Positions 1 to 8,474 of a stretch of DNA of 64,000 nucleotides are shown here, piece by piece. The DNA is from Rhodobacterales bacterium HKCCE4037 (GTDB lineage Bacteria; Pseudomonadota; Alphaproteobacteria; Rhodobacterales; Rhodobacteraceae). The notes under the pieces are model-generated. The model did not search any database. It had not been told where the DNA came from and saw nothing but the letters and a program-made list of their open reading frames with translations. Location of the stretch: positions 372,001 to 436,000 of the forward strand of contig WVSM01000001.1 in the NCBI GenBank assembly GCA_015689645.1, read 5' to 3'. Each line of letters begins with the position of its first letter. Positions within the stretch are counted from its first letter, which is position 1. Both the position numbers and the translations under genes were made by a program.

Positions 1-726
1 GTCTATGATCCGCCCTATGGCTGGGGCGGCTATTCCCCGCTCGAGGCGCTGGCCGTGGCCGATTACGGCGACATGGCCTTCGACTATGCCCACACCCCCG
101 ACGTGCCGGCCCGGATCGAGGCGCATGTCGCGGGCATCCTCAATGCAGGCGCCGCGGCCATCACCCTGGGCGGCGACCACTCGATCACGCTGCCGATCCT
201 GCGCGCCCATGCGGCCAAACATGGCCCCCTCGCGCTCATCCAGGTCGACGCCCATACCGACACGTGGCCCGATGACGACCCCACCCGGATCGACCACGGC
301 ACCTTCTGCTACACGGCGGTGAAGGAGGGGCTGATCGACGTAGACCGTTCCTCTCACATCGGCATCCGCACCGTCGTCGAAGACAACCTCGGCATCCACA
401 TCCACGACGCACGTGAAATCCACGAGAAGGGCCCGCAGGCCGTGGCCGAAGCCGCGCGCAAGCGGGCAGGGGACGCGCCCGTCTACCTCAGCTTCGATAT
501 CGACGGGCTCGACCCCGCCTTCGCACCCGGCACCGGAACGCCGGTCTGGGGCGGGCTGTCATCGGGCCAGGCGGCGATCCTGATGCGCGAGCTGGCCGGC
601 ATCAACCTTGTCGGCGGCGATGTCGTGGAAGTGTCACCTCCGTTTGATAATGCCGACATCACCGCGGTGGCGGGCGCCCATGTCGCCATGGAGATGCTCT
701 GCCTCTGGGGCTGGACGCGCCGGTAG
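1..726 (+). CDS. speB: Agmatinase / ureohydrolase family, 5' end missing
   Basis: Manganese-dependent ureohydrolase that cleaves a guanidino compound (agmatine in the type enzyme) to an amine and urea in the cytoplasm. The frame is already open at base 1, so the true start lies outside the window; 241 codons remain. The family's metal-binding signatures appear in order: GGDHS, DAHTD, and SFDIDGLDP followed by GTGTPVWGG near the C-terminus. Guanidinobutyrase and proclavaminate amidinohydrolase share these motifs, so the substrate is inferred from the family name only. The gene ends 62 bases before the acyltransferase, on the same strand. Confidence 0.85.
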   Translation, partial: VYDPPYGWGGYSPLEALAVADYGDMAFDYAHTPDVPARIEAHVAGILNAGAAAITLGGDHSITLPILRAHAAKHGPLALIQVDAHTDTWPDDDPTRIDHGTFCYTAVKEGLIDVDRSSHIGIRTVVEDNLGIHIHDAREIHEKGPQAVAEAARKRAGDAPVYLSFDIDGLDPAFAPGTGTPVWGGLSSGQAAILMRELAGINLVGGDVVEVSPPFDNADITAVAGAHVAMEMLCLWGWTRR

Positions 727-788
727 ACCGAACCGGTCCCTTGGCGTATCCTCGTAAGCAACGTTGACGCAGAGGCAGCCTCGAGCAG

Positions 789-1748
789 ATGCCCAAAGAT
801 CGCCGTCCCGACAGCGAAGCACGCGCCCCCCGGCAAAGGGACATCGCGCGCGAGATTTCCTACGCCAATTCCGCCGCCACCAGGGGCGGGCGCGCGATCA
901 TCCGTGTGATGGAAAACTCCACGGGCCGGATCCGCCTCATCCGGCAGGCCAGCGGCTATGACGAGGAGGTGCGGCAGGGCCGCGACTTCTGGCAGGTCAT
1001 GGTCGAACGCTACGGGCTGGAACTGAACGTGATCGGCGGCTCGCTGTCCAACATCCCCAGTGAGGGCCCGCTGGTCCTGATCGCCAACCACCCTTACGGC
1101 ATTCTCGACGGGTTGATGATGGGCCATATCCTCAGCCAGGCGCGCGGCGATTTCCGCATCCTCGCCCACCAGGTGTTCCGCAAGGCCGAAGACCTCGAGC
1201 GCGTGATCCTTCCGGTGAATTTCGAGGAAACGAAGGAGGCGCTGGCCCAGAACCTCGGCACAAGAAAGGAGGCGTTGCGCTACCTCGCCGACGGCGGCGC
1301 CATCGGCGTCTTTCCCGGCGGCACGGTCAGCACGGCGGCCAAACCCTTCGGGCGTCCGATGGATCCGGTCTGGCGCAGCTTCACCGCCCGGATGATCGCC
1401 AAATCCGAGGCGACGGTGGTGCCGGTCTTCTTCGACGGCCACAACTCCCGCCTGTTCCAGCTGATGAGCCACCTGCACTACACCTTGCGGATGGGCCTGC
1501 TCATCAAGGAGTTCAAGACACGGGTGAACAAGCCCGTGGACGTGGTCATCGGCGATCCGATCCCGCGTGCCGCCCTGAACGAATTGTCCGGTGACGCGAA
1601 AGCCCTCATGGCGCATCTGCGCAAGACCACCTATGCATTGTCTCCAAGACCCCTCGACCCGACTGCGCGCGGGTTCGAATTCGAAGACAAGCATCGCGAG
1701 CCGGACGAGAAGATGGCCCGCAAGACGAAGCTGAAGGATCGCTACTGA
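789..1748 (+). CDS. PlsC-type lysophospholipid acyltransferase (hemolysin-like)
   Basis: A 319-residue protein of the glycerolipid acyltransferase superfamily, in the group often labelled putative hemolysin. The acyltransferase signature is seen as [10 protein letters not shown] around residues 99-108, a catalytic His followed by Asp with one extra spacer residue compared with the textbook HX4D. A second block, GVFPGGTVS, fits the acceptor-binding loop. It probably transfers an acyl group onto a lysolipid or ornithine lipid precursor at the inner membrane; the exact acceptor cannot be read from sequence. The TGA stop shares its A with the ATG of murI (TGATG), so the two genes are translationally coupled. 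Confidence 0.75.
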   Translation: MPKDRRPDSEARAPRQRDIAREISYANSAATRGGRAIIRVMENSTGRIRLIRQASGYDEEVRQGRDFWQVMVERYGLELNVIGGSLSNIPSEGPLVLIANHPYGILDGLMMGHILSQARGDFRILAHQVFRKAEDLERVILPVNFEETKEALAQNLGTRKEALRYLADGGAIGVFPGGTVSTAAKPFGRPMDPVWRSFTARMIAKSEATVVPVFFDGHNSRLFQLMSHLHYTLRMGLLIKEFKTRVNKPVDVVIGDPIPRAALNELSGDAKALMAHLRKTTYALSPRPLDPTARGFEFEDKHREPDEKMARKTKLKDRY

Positions 1749-2560
1749 TGGCCGTTGGTATTTTCGATTCCGGGCTGGGTGGCCTGACCGTTCTGGACGC
1801 CGTGCAGAAACGCATGCCGGATCTGCCGCTGCTCTACTACGGCGACAACGCCCACACGCCCTACGGCACCCGCGTGCCCGACGACATCTACAACCTGACG
1901 ACCGCCGGCGTTCAGGCGCTGTTCGACCGGGGCTGCGACCTCGTGATTCTCGCCTGCAACACCGCCTCGGCCGCCGCACTCCGCCGCATGCAGGAGGGCT
2001 GGGTGCCTGAGGGCAAGCGCGTGCTCGGCGTCTTTGTGCCGCTGATCGAGGCGCTGACCGAACGCAACTGGGGCGACAATTCTCCGCCGCGGCAGGTGGC
2101 GGTGAATGACGTTGCCCTGTTCGCCACGCCCGCGACGGTGTCGAGCCGCGCGTTCCAGCGTGAACTGGCCTTCCGCGCCATCGGTGTCGACGTCGAGGCG
2201 CAGCCCTGCGGCGGCGTCGTCGATGCGATCGAGGCCGGCGACATGATCCTCGCCGAGGCACTCGTTCGCTCCCATGTAGAGGCGCTGAAGCGCCGGATGC
2301 CGCGTCCGCAGGCGGCGATCCTCGGCTGCACCCATTACCCGCTGGTCGAGGACGTGTTCCGCGACGCCCTGGGCGAGGATGTCGCCGTCTACTCGCAACC
2401 CAACCTCGTGGCAGCGTCGCTCGACGATTACCTGCAACGCCGCCCCGAGATGCTGGGAAGCGGCAAACCGGGCTTCCTGACGACCGGCGATCCGAAATCG
2501 GTCGAGGCCAAGGCGACCCTGTTCCTGCGCCGCAAGATCAGTTTCGAGGGCGTCGAGTAG
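1748..2560 (+). CDS. murI: Glutamate racemase
   Basis: Converts L-glutamate to D-glutamate for peptidoglycan, without a cofactor, using two cysteines as acid/base. The 270-residue protein begins with the family hallmark [12 protein letters not shown], and both catalytic cysteines are in place: Cys70 in ACNTAS and Cys194 in GCTHYPL. Length is normal for MurI. Its start codon overlaps the stop of the upstream acyltransferase, suggesting one transcript. Unlike many racemases it has a slightly long loop after residue 105, which does not touch the motifs. Confidence 0.93.
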   Translation: MAVGIFDSGLGGLTVLDAVQKRMPDLPLLYYGDNAHTPYGTRVPDDIYNLTTAGVQALFDRGCDLVILACNTASAAALRRMQEGWVPEGKRVLGVFVPLIEALTERNWGDNSPPRQVAVNDVALFATPATVSSRAFQRELAFRAIGVDVEAQPCGGVVDAIEAGDMILAEALVRSHVEALKRRMPRPQAAILGCTHYPLVEDVFRDALGEDVAVYSQPNLVAASLDDYLQRRPEMLGSGKPGFLTTGDPKSVEAKATLFLRRKISFEGVE

Positions 2561-2579
2561 GGCGCCGGTGTCGTGGGTT

Positions 2580-2616
2580 TGTAGTTACGGAATAACTACA
2601 GGTTCACTACAGGTTC
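2580..2616 (+). promoter_or_regulatory. Dyad plus tandem repeat upstream of argC
   Basis: An 8-bp inverted repeat (TGTAGTTA at 2580-2587, TAACTACA at 2593-2600) is followed by a perfect 11-bp tandem repeat ACTACAGGTTC at 2595-2605 and 2606-2616. The element lies about 100 bp before argC in a locally AT-rich gap. It looks like an operator with repeated half-sites; the binding protein is unknown. Confidence 0.4.
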
Positions 2617-2721
2617 TTTACACCGCATTTGCGCCGCTGATGGGGGCCTAACACAGGATGATTTGATTGCATGCCGCGATTGGCGTAAACGGCGCGCACT
2701 CCACACTCAAAGGCCAGTGAC

Positions 2722-3750
2722 ATGACCAAGAACATCGCAATCCTCGGGGCTTCCGGATACACGGGCGCAGAGCTCTGCCGCCTGATTGTCGGGCACCCGG
2801 ACATGCGACTCGTGGCGCTCACCGGCGACCGCAAGGCCGGCCAGACGATGGCCTCGGTCTACCCGTTCCTGCGGGCGGCAAATCTGCCCGATCTGGAGCG
2901 GATCGAGGATGTGGATTTCTCTGGGGTTGACCTCGCGTTCTGCGCCTTGCCGCATGCCACGTCGCAAAGCGTTATCAAGGACTTGCCGTCCGACCTTAAA
3001 GTTGTGGACTTGTCGGCGGATTTCCGGCTCCGCGACCCTGCAGTCTACAAGAAATGGTACGGCAAGGATCACGACGCGCCCGAGCTTCAGGGTGAGGCCG
3101 TCTATGGCCTGACCGAGTTCTACCGCGAGGATATCAAGGCCGCGCGGCTTGTCGCGGGCACCGGCTGCAACGCCGCGACTGGGCAGTTCGCCCTGCGCCC
3201 GCTGATCGCCGCCGGGCTGATCGACCTCGACGATATCATCATCGACATGGTCGTCGGCGTCTCCGGCGCGGGGCGGAGCCTGAAGGAAAACCTCCTCCAC
3301 GCCGAGCTCAGCGAAGGCACCAACGCCTACGCCCTCGGCGGCACCCACCGCCATTTAGGTGAATTCGATCAAGAGTTTAGCCTTGTCGCCGGCCGCAAGG
3401 TCGAGGTCCAGTTCACGCCTCATCTGGCGCCCTTCAACCGCGGCATTCTCGCGACCGTCTACGTGAAGGGCGAGGCCGAGGCGATCCACGCGGAACTCGC
3501 CTCCGCCTATGCGCAGGAGCCATTCATCGAAGTCCTCCCCATGGGCACAGCCCCCTCGACACACGACGTGCGCGGCACCAATTATTGCCATATCGGCGTG
3601 GCGAAGGATCGGCGTTCCGGCCGGGCGCAGGTCGTCGCGGCGCTCGACAACTTGTGCAAGGGCTCCTCGGGGCAGGCGATCCAGAATGCCAACCTGATGC
3701 TGGGGCTGGAGGAGACGGCGGGCCTGATGGGGCAGGCCGTTTTCCCATAG
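2722..3750 (+). CDS. argC: N-acetyl-gamma-glutamyl-phosphate reductase
   Basis: NADPH-dependent reductase of arginine biosynthesis that turns N-acetylglutamyl phosphate into the semialdehyde. The 342-residue protein opens with the Rossmann signature [14 protein letters not shown], has the active-site Cys149 in GTGCNAATG, and the [10 protein letters not shown] and [15 protein letters not shown] blocks of the family. The GTGCN context of the cysteine is the form I know from Rhodobacter ArgC, rather than the GCYPT of enteric enzymes. It follows a 161-bp gap that carries repeated sequence elements and is followed 12 bases later by ccmE. Confidence 0.95.
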   Translation: MTKNIAILGASGYTGAELCRLIVGHPDMRLVALTGDRKAGQTMASVYPFLRAANLPDLERIEDVDFSGVDLAFCALPHATSQSVIKDLPSDLKVVDLSADFRLRDPAVYKKWYGKDHDAPELQGEAVYGLTEFYREDIKAARLVAGTGCNAATGQFALRPLIAAGLIDLDDIIIDMVVGVSGAGRSLKENLLHAELSEGTNAYALGGTHRHLGEFDQEFSLVAGRKVEVQFTPHLAPFNRGILATVYVKGEAEAIHAELASAYAQEPFIEVLPMGTAPSTHDVRGTNYCHIGVAKDRRSGRAQVVAALDNLCKGSSGQAIQNANLMLGLEETAGLMGQAVFP

Positions 3751-3762
3751 GGAGGAAGCGCG

Positions 3763-4209
3763 ATGCGCGGGCTGAAGAAACAACGACGGATACAGATCAT
3801 CGCCCTGGCGAGCGTGGCCCTTATCGGCGCGGTCGGCTTGATCGTCTACGCCTCGCAGGATGCGTTCAATTTCTTCCGCCCGCCCGCCGAAATCGCCACC
3901 AACCCGCCACCCCCGAACGAGGTTTTCCGTATTGGCGGGCTTGTTGAAGAAGGCACGCTGGTGCGCGGCGAGGGTGAGACGATCACCTTCAGCGTCACCG
4001 ACGGCGCGGCCTCGATCCCGGTCAGTTACACCGGCATCCTGCCCGACCTCTTCAACGAGGGCGAAGGCATGGTCGGCACCGGGCGGCTGGTCGACGGCGT
4101 GTTCCAGGCGACGGAAATCCTCGCCCGCCACGACGAGACCTACATGCCGGCCGAAGTGATCGAAGCCCTTGAAGCACAGGGCGTCTACCGCGACCCCGGC
4201 GAAAGCTGA
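3763..4209 (+). CDS. ccmE: Cytochrome c maturation haem chaperone CcmE
   Basis: Membrane-anchored periplasmic haem chaperone of system I cytochrome c maturation; it receives haem from CcmC and passes it to CcmF/H. The 148-residue protein has one N-terminal membrane segment (about residues 11-30) after a basic start, an OB-fold domain with FRIGGLVEEGTLVRG, and the haem-binding motif HDETYMP with the covalent His123 and Tyr127. Start chosen at the ATG 12 bases after argC, behind GGAGGAA. The other ccm genes are not in the window. Confidence 0.93.
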   Translation: MRGLKKQRRIQIIALASVALIGAVGLIVYASQDAFNFFRPPAEIATNPPPPNEVFRIGGLVEEGTLVRGEGETITFSVTDGAASIPVSYTGILPDLFNEGEGMVGTGRLVDGVFQATEILARHDETYMPAEVIEALEAQGVYRDPGES

Positions 4210-4216
4210 GGCGGCA

Positions 4217-4232
4217 GTAACGCTTCCTTAAC
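4217..4232 (+). promoter_or_regulatory. CtrA-like binding site before the lysis pair
   Basis: GTAA-N7-TTAAC matches the CtrA consensus TTAA-N7-TTAA(C) with one mismatch. It sits 55 bases before the preferred start of the endolysin gene, in the gap after ccmE. CtrA control of gene-transfer-agent lysis genes is known from Rhodobacter capsulatus, which makes the site credible, but a short motif like this can occur by chance. Confidence 0.45.
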
Positions 4233-4286
4233 CGCTCCATGGTGTTCTCCCATGCTCAACAGGAACTGAGCATGGAGGGGCGAACC

Positions 4287-4898
4287 ATGCAGTCGGTTCG
4301 AACCATCGCAGAAGACATCGTGGCCCGAGAGGGCGGTTTCGTGAACGACCCGGACGATCCGGGCGGGGCGACCAAGCACGGCGTGACGATCCACACGATG
4401 CGCAGCCTCGGCCTCGATCTCGACGCGGATGGTGACGTCGACGTGGCCGATGTGCGGCTGGTCACGCCGGACCTCGCCACCGACCTCTTCCTCGACCATT
4501 ACTACACGCGTCCGCGCATCCACCTGCTGCCGGAGCCGTTGCAGGCGAGTGTGTTCGACATGCAGGTCAACGCCGGTTCCAACGCGGTGCGCATCCTGCA
4601 ACGTCTGCTGCGCGACATGGGGCTGGATATCGTCGTGGACGGCATCATCGGCCCGCAGACCGCCCGCGCGGCCCACGCCGCACTGGCGCAGGCGCCCGAT
4701 CACCTGGTCGACGCTTACGGGATCGCGCGGCGGAATTACTACTACCGCCTCGCCGACCGCCGCCCGGCCAGCCGCAAATACGCCCGCCGCCGTGACGGGG
4801 GCAAGGGCGGCTGGATCATCCGGGCCGAGGAATTCATCTCGCCCCGCTATCACCTGACGGACGCACAGCATCGCGAAAGGACGGCATCATGGGGCTGA
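4287..4898 (+). CDS. GH108 family endolysin (N-acetylmuramidase), GTA-type
   Basis: Peptidoglycan hydrolase of glycoside hydrolase family 108 (formerly DUF847). The N-terminal domain carries the family's EGG-(F/Y)-x-N-x-x-x-DPGG motif, here REGGFVNDPDDPGGATKHG, with catalytic Glu15; the C-terminal part contains DGIIGPQTARA, as in the peptidoglycan-binding domain that accompanies the family. A calcium-loop-like DLDADGDVDVADV lies between them. The start at 4287 is preferred because GGAGGGG lies 6 bases upstream; an in-frame ATG at 4272 and a further one at 4239 are possible. It overlaps the holin gene by 10 bases. No signal peptide is seen, so export would rely on the holin. Confidence 0.85.
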   Translation: MQSVRTIAEDIVAREGGFVNDPDDPGGATKHGVTIHTMRSLGLDLDADGDVDVADVRLVTPDLATDLFLDHYYTRPRIHLLPEPLQASVFDMQVNAGSNAVRILQRLLRDMGLDIVVDGIIGPQTARAAHAALAQAPDHLVDAYGIARRNYYYRLADRRPASRKYARRRDGGKGGWIIRAEEFISPRYHLTDAQHRERTASWG

Positions 4899-5434
4899 TG
4901 GATCGCGGACTCGCGGGAACGGTCGAAGGCATCGGCGACGCGGCAGAGGGCCTGTCGGAGGTTTTCGTGCCCAACGCCACGCGGGCGATGGAACTGGCCG
5001 CCGAGATCCACCAGGCGACGCTGGAGACGGCGGCTGCCGAATTCGAGCATGGCGGAGACGGCTGGTTCGACCGGATGATCAACGGACTGAACCGCGTGCC
5101 GCGCCCGGCGTTGGCGCTCGGCACGCTTGGCCTGTTCGTCTACGCGATGACCGACCCGGCGGCCTTCGCGGAGCGGATGATCGGCCTCAACGAGGTGCCC
5201 GAGCCGCTCTGGTGGCTTCTGGGGGCCATCGTCAGCTTCTACTTCGGCGCGCGGGAGCTTCATTACGCGCGGGTGCCGGGTGCCGGTGGCGAAGGATCCA
5301 ACAGGCGCGCGCGGCCCCGTCGCCAACGGCGCGGCCTGCGAGAGCGTTTGGGCAATGTCTTCGGGCGACGTCGCCGGGAGCCGCAGGAACCCGAGGCTGA
5401 CAATCCCGCGCTGAGCGACTGGCGCGACGGTTAA
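4889..5434 (+). CDS. Holin family protein (3TM type)
   Basis: A 181-residue membrane protein that fits the Holin_3TMs family. Its N-terminal third is amphipathic and acidic, two hydrophobic segments follow (about residues 74-90 and 107-125, the second containing WWLLGAIVSFYFGARE), and the tail is very basic (RRARPRRQRRGLRER). Holins perforate the inner membrane so that the endolysin reaches the wall. The start overlaps the endolysin stop, so the pair forms a lysis cassette. The TAA stop at 5432-5434 overlaps the stop of the convergent peptidase gene. No phage structural genes are nearby, which favours a gene-transfer-agent lysis role over a prophage remnant. Confidence 0.8.
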   Translation: MGLMDRGLAGTVEGIGDAAEGLSEVFVPNATRAMELAAEIHQATLETAAAEFEHGGDGWFDRMINGLNRVPRPALALGTLGLFVYAMTDPAAFAERMIGLNEVPEPLWWLLGAIVSFYFGARELHYARVPGAGGEGSNRRARPRRQRRGLRERLGNVFGRRRREPQEPEADNPALSDWRDG

Positions 5435-6795
5435 CGCAGATCCTCGGGCCGCAGCCCGGCGATCCCGCCCAGGATGCCGGTCATCAGCCCGGTCGCCTCG
5501 AACAGCAGCTCTTTCGGCAGATGCTCGTTCGGGGCGTGTTGGGAACAGCCCGGATAGGAATGCGGCACCCAGATCGTCGGCAGGCCAAGGATGTCGCGGA
5601 AGATGTCGTTTGGCAGCGAGCCGCCAAGCGAGGGCAGGATCGCGGGCGGCTGGCCCACGGTCTGCGTCGCCGCCTCCGCCACTAAGGCAACCGCCGGATG
5701 ATCGACGGGCGTAGCGCTGGCGCGGAAGGCGGGGCCATCCGAGGTTATGGTGACGTCCTCGTAACCATGGGCATCGAGATGGGTCCGCAAGGCGTCGAAC
5801 AGGCCCGCGTCCGGCGTGCCCGGCGCGTAGCGCAGCTGCACCCAGGCGGAAGCCTCTGGCGGGATCGCGTTGACCGGGGCAGGGGGATGCCCCGCGTGCA
5901 GCGCCAGAACCTCCGCCGAGGACCACGCGCAGACCCGTTCCGCCGGTGTCAGGCCTTCGGCCCCCCAATCCTCATCTACTTCTCCGCCCGCAGGTGTCAC
6001 GCCCTCCAGCGCGGCGCGCGTGGCAGGAGGGATCTCGCCCGGTGTCCAGTCCGGGATCTGCACCGCGCCACGCCGGTCCACGATGGTGGTCAGGGCATGG
6101 GCCAGCTCGATCGCCGGGTTGCGGAGCGCACCGCCGAAATTGCCGGAATGCCGCCCGCCGTTGCGTCGTTTCAGGTCGAGGCGGTAGGTCACGCCGCCGC
6201 GCGCCCCGAGGAACAGGGTCGGTGTATCGGCCGCGATGCGTGGCCCGTCCGAGGCGATCAGCACATCCGCTTTCAGCAAGTCGCCATGCTCTGCACAGAA
6301 TTCCGCCAGACCGGGAGAGCCGGTTTCCTCTCCCATCTCGATCAGCCAGACGAGGTTGAACCCGAGGCTCCCGCGTGCCTCCAGCAGCGCCTCCACCGCC
6401 GTCAGGTTCACGAGGAACTGGCCCTTGTTGTCGGCGATGCCGCGCCCGTACCAGAGCGGGCCATCCTCGGTCAGCGTCCACGGATCGCGCCCCTCGGCCC
6501 AGTCGCCCGCCATTCCGGGCACCGTGTCGCCATGGGAATAGGTCAGCACGGTCGGCAGGTCGTCCGCCTCCGTGCGACGGGCAACCAGGAAGGCATTGCT
6601 GTCCGCCATGTGGCGCTCGTGGACGAACCCAAGATCGGCGAGCCACCCGGCCATCAGGTCAAGACATGCCCCGGTCCATTTCGCGGCATCCCCGGCCTTC
6701 GCATCGGTCTGCATCGCCACCAGCTGCGCCATGCGCTCTCGGAAGGCGGGGGCCTCGGCCCGGGCCTTGCCTGCCTTGAACAGCGCCGCGCTCAA
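5431..6795 (-). CDS. M20 family metallopeptidase / deacylase
   Basis: Zinc-dependent hydrolase of the M20/M25/M40 family, about 454 residues. The metal and catalytic motifs are all present: SHGDTVPG (metal His and catalytic Asp), GRGIADNKGQ (bridging Asp) and EMGEETGSPG (catalytic and metal Glu). A dimerisation domain lies between. I place the start at a TTG (6795) that overlaps the TGA of the upstream aldehyde dehydrogenase as TTGA; an internal ATG at MAQLVAMQ is an alternative. It is the last gene of a two-gene minus-strand unit with the dehydrogenase, but its substrate (dipeptide, N-acyl amino acid or carbamoyl compound) is unknown. Confidence 0.85.
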   Translation of the reverse strand: MSAALFKAGKARAEAPAFRERMAQLVAMQTDAKAGDAAKWTGACLDLMAGWLADLGFVHERHMADSNAFLVARRTEADDLPTVLTYSHGDTVPGMAGDWAEGRDPWTLTEDGPLWYGRGIADNKGQFLVNLTAVEALLEARGSLGFNLVWLIEMGEETGSPGLAEFCAEHGDLLKADVLIASDGPRIAADTPTLFLGARGGVTYRLDLKRRNGGRHSGNFGGALRNPAIELAHALTTIVDRRGAVQIPDWTPGEIPPATRAALEGVTPAGGEVDEDWGAEGLTPAERVCAWSSAEVLALHAGHPPAPVNAIPPEASAWVQLRYAPGTPDAGLFDALRTHLDAHGYEDVTITSDGPAFRASATPVDHPAVALVAEAATQTVGQPPAILPSLGGSLPNDIFRDILGLPTIWVPHSYPGCSQHAPNEHLPKELLFEATGLMTGILGGIAGLRPEDLR

Positions 6796-8270
6796 AGTTT
6801 CACGCAGACGTTGGACAGCTCGGAGTAGAACTCCAGCCCGTGCACGCCCCCCTCGCGCCCGATGCCGGAGGCCTTGGCCCCGCCGAACGCCGTGCGCAGG
6901 TCGCGCAGGAACCACGAATTGACCCAGACAATGCCCACGTCGATCTGCCGCGCGACGCGGTGCGCGCGGCTGAGGTCCTCGGTCCAGATCGCGGTGACGA
7001 GGCCGTATTTCGTGTCATTGGCGCGGGCGATCACCTCGTCCTCGCTATCGAAGGGCGCGATGTGGCAGCAGGGGCCGAAAATCTCTTCACGGATCACGCG
7101 GGCGTCGTCGGTCAGGCCGGTCCAGATCGTCGGCTGCACCCATGCGCCGCCGTTCAGCTCGCCCATGTCGGGGCTGCCGCCGCCGGTGACGATCGTCGCG
7201 CCTTCCTCCTCGGCCAGCTTGTAATAGGATAGCACCTTTTCCTTGTGCCCGTTCGAGATCAGCGGCCCCATCGTGGTGTCCGCCGCCTCCGGGGCCCCGA
7301 GTTTCAGACCCTCGGCCCCGGCCTTCATCCGGGCCACGAATTCCTCGAAGATGGGGCGCTCGACATAGACCCGTTCGGTCCCGAAACAGACCTGCCCGCA
7401 ATTGGCGAAGGCCGACCGCATCGTGCCTTCGACGGCCTTGTCGATATCGCAATCGGCGAAGACGATGCCGGCGTTCTTGCCGCCGCATTCCATCGAAACC
7501 TGCCGCAGCCCCTTGGCCGCCGCGCGGGTGATGACTTCGCCCGTCTGCGTCTCGCCGGTGAAGGTGATCGCGTCGACGCCGGGATGCTCGGTCAGGTAGG
7601 CGCCCGCGCTGTCCGGGCCGAAGCCGTGCACGACGTTGTAGACGCCTTTTGGCACACCCACCGCGTTCATCACTTCGCCCAACAGCGTCGTGGTGAGCGG
7701 CGTCTCCTCGGACGGTTTCACCACCACCGTGTTGCCGGAGGCCAGGGCCGGGCCGACCTTCCACGTCATCAGCAGAAGCGGCAGGTTCCAGGGGCTGATG
7801 ACGGCGATGACACCTTTCGGTTTGCGCACCCCGTAGTTCAGCGCGCCGGTGCCGTCGGGCGTGTCCAGCATGAAGCTTTCGGTGGGAACGTTCTTCACGA
7901 GGTCCGCGAACACCTTGAAGTTCGCCGCCCCGCGCGGGATGTCGATGTGGCTGGCAAGGCTGCGCGGTTTGCCGGTGTCGAGGCATTCGGCCTCGAGGAA
8001 ATCGTCGAATCGGCGGTTGATCTCGTCGGCGACGGCATGGAGCATGTCCGAGCGCTCGGCCTGCGTCATCTTTCCCCAAGGCCCGTGGAGGGCGGCCCGA
8101 GCGGCCGCAACGGCGGCATCGACCTCGGGCTTCAGCGCCTCGTGCACGATCCCGATCTTGCGGCCCGTGACGGGCGAGATGTCGTCGAAGGTCCGCCCGG
8201 ATGTCCCCACGGTATAGACGCCGTTGATGAAATGGCAGGCCTCGCGCAGGGTGTTCAACGTGTCGGGCAT
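6792..8270 (-). CDS. 2-hydroxymuconic (or 2-aminomuconic) semialdehyde dehydrogenase
   Basis: NAD-dependent aldehyde dehydrogenase of 492 residues that best fits the XylG/AmnC/DmpC group of ring-cleavage semialdehyde dehydrogenases. Support comes from PWNLPLLLMTWKVGPALA, FTGETQTGE in the cofactor site, MECGGKNAG with the general-base Glu, the catalytic Cys in GQVCFGTERVYVE, and the C-terminal FLRDLRTAFGG. The start at 8270 is preferred over 8282 because GGAG lies 6 bases upstream of it. The gene is divergent from an HpaH-type hydratase, which supports a role in meta-cleavage catabolism; the CHMS dehydrogenase HpaE is the main alternative. Confidence 0.8.
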   Translation of the reverse strand: MPDTLNTLREACHFINGVYTVGTSGRTFDDISPVTGRKIGIVHEALKPEVDAAVAAARAALHGPWGKMTQAERSDMLHAVADEINRRFDDFLEAECLDTGKPRSLASHIDIPRGAANFKVFADLVKNVPTESFMLDTPDGTGALNYGVRKPKGVIAVISPWNLPLLLMTWKVGPALASGNTVVVKPSEETPLTTTLLGEVMNAVGVPKGVYNVVHGFGPDSAGAYLTEHPGVDAITFTGETQTGEVITRAAAKGLRQVSMECGGKNAGIVFADCDIDKAVEGTMRSAFANCGQVCFGTERVYVERPIFEEFVARMKAGAEGLKLGAPEAADTTMGPLISNGHKEKVLSYYKLAEEEGATIVTGGGSPDMGELNGGAWVQPTIWTGLTDDARVIREEIFGPCCHIAPFDSEDEVIARANDTKYGLVTAIWTEDLSRAHRVARQIDVGIVWVNSWFLRDLRTAFGGAKASGIGREGGVHGLEFYSELSNVCVKL

Positions 8271-8377
8271 GGGGGACTCCATCGTTCCAGGTCATCAGGA
8301 CAGCGGGTCACACCCCGACGGGGCAGACCAGTCGGTTTTTCTTACCCGCCCGATCCACGGCCTGCCAGCCATTCCGA

Positions 8378-8399
8378 ACTCCCGGCCGATTTCCGGAGT
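8378..8399. promoter_or_regulatory. Inverted repeat between divergent meta-cleavage genes
   Basis: ACTCC at 8378-8382 and GGAGT at 8395-8399 form a dyad in the 204-bp gap between the divergent dehydrogenase and hydratase genes. CGG and CCGG inside the arms nearly extend the symmetry. It could be the operator of a regulator controlling both directions; none is encoded immediately next to it. Confidence 0.25.
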
Positions 8400-8474
8400 G
8401 GAAACATGGCATTGCGGTCGCCGCGCGGACGGGCAACACTCCGCCGCAACGAACACGACCGGGGGGCAGCGCAG

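Noticed and set aside
483-2261. A 592-codon minus-strand frame opposite the acyltransferase and murI.
   Set aside because: Spans two well supported genes of the other strand and has Arg/Pro-rich non-protein character.
3166-3177. The odd GTGCN context of the ArgC catalytic cysteine as a sign of a LysY-type enzyme.
   Set aside because: This context is the usual one for Rhodobacter-type ArgC, so it is not unusual here.
4239-5434. A prophage remnant around the endolysin and holin.
   Set aside because: No integrase, structural, packaging or repressor genes, and base composition is like the flanks; an isolated lysis pair fits a GTA role better.
7245-8474. An upstream extension of the hydratase gene by about 410 codons.
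   Set aside because: It is the antisense of the aldehyde dehydrogenase; the hydratase has its own ATG and ribosome site at 8475.
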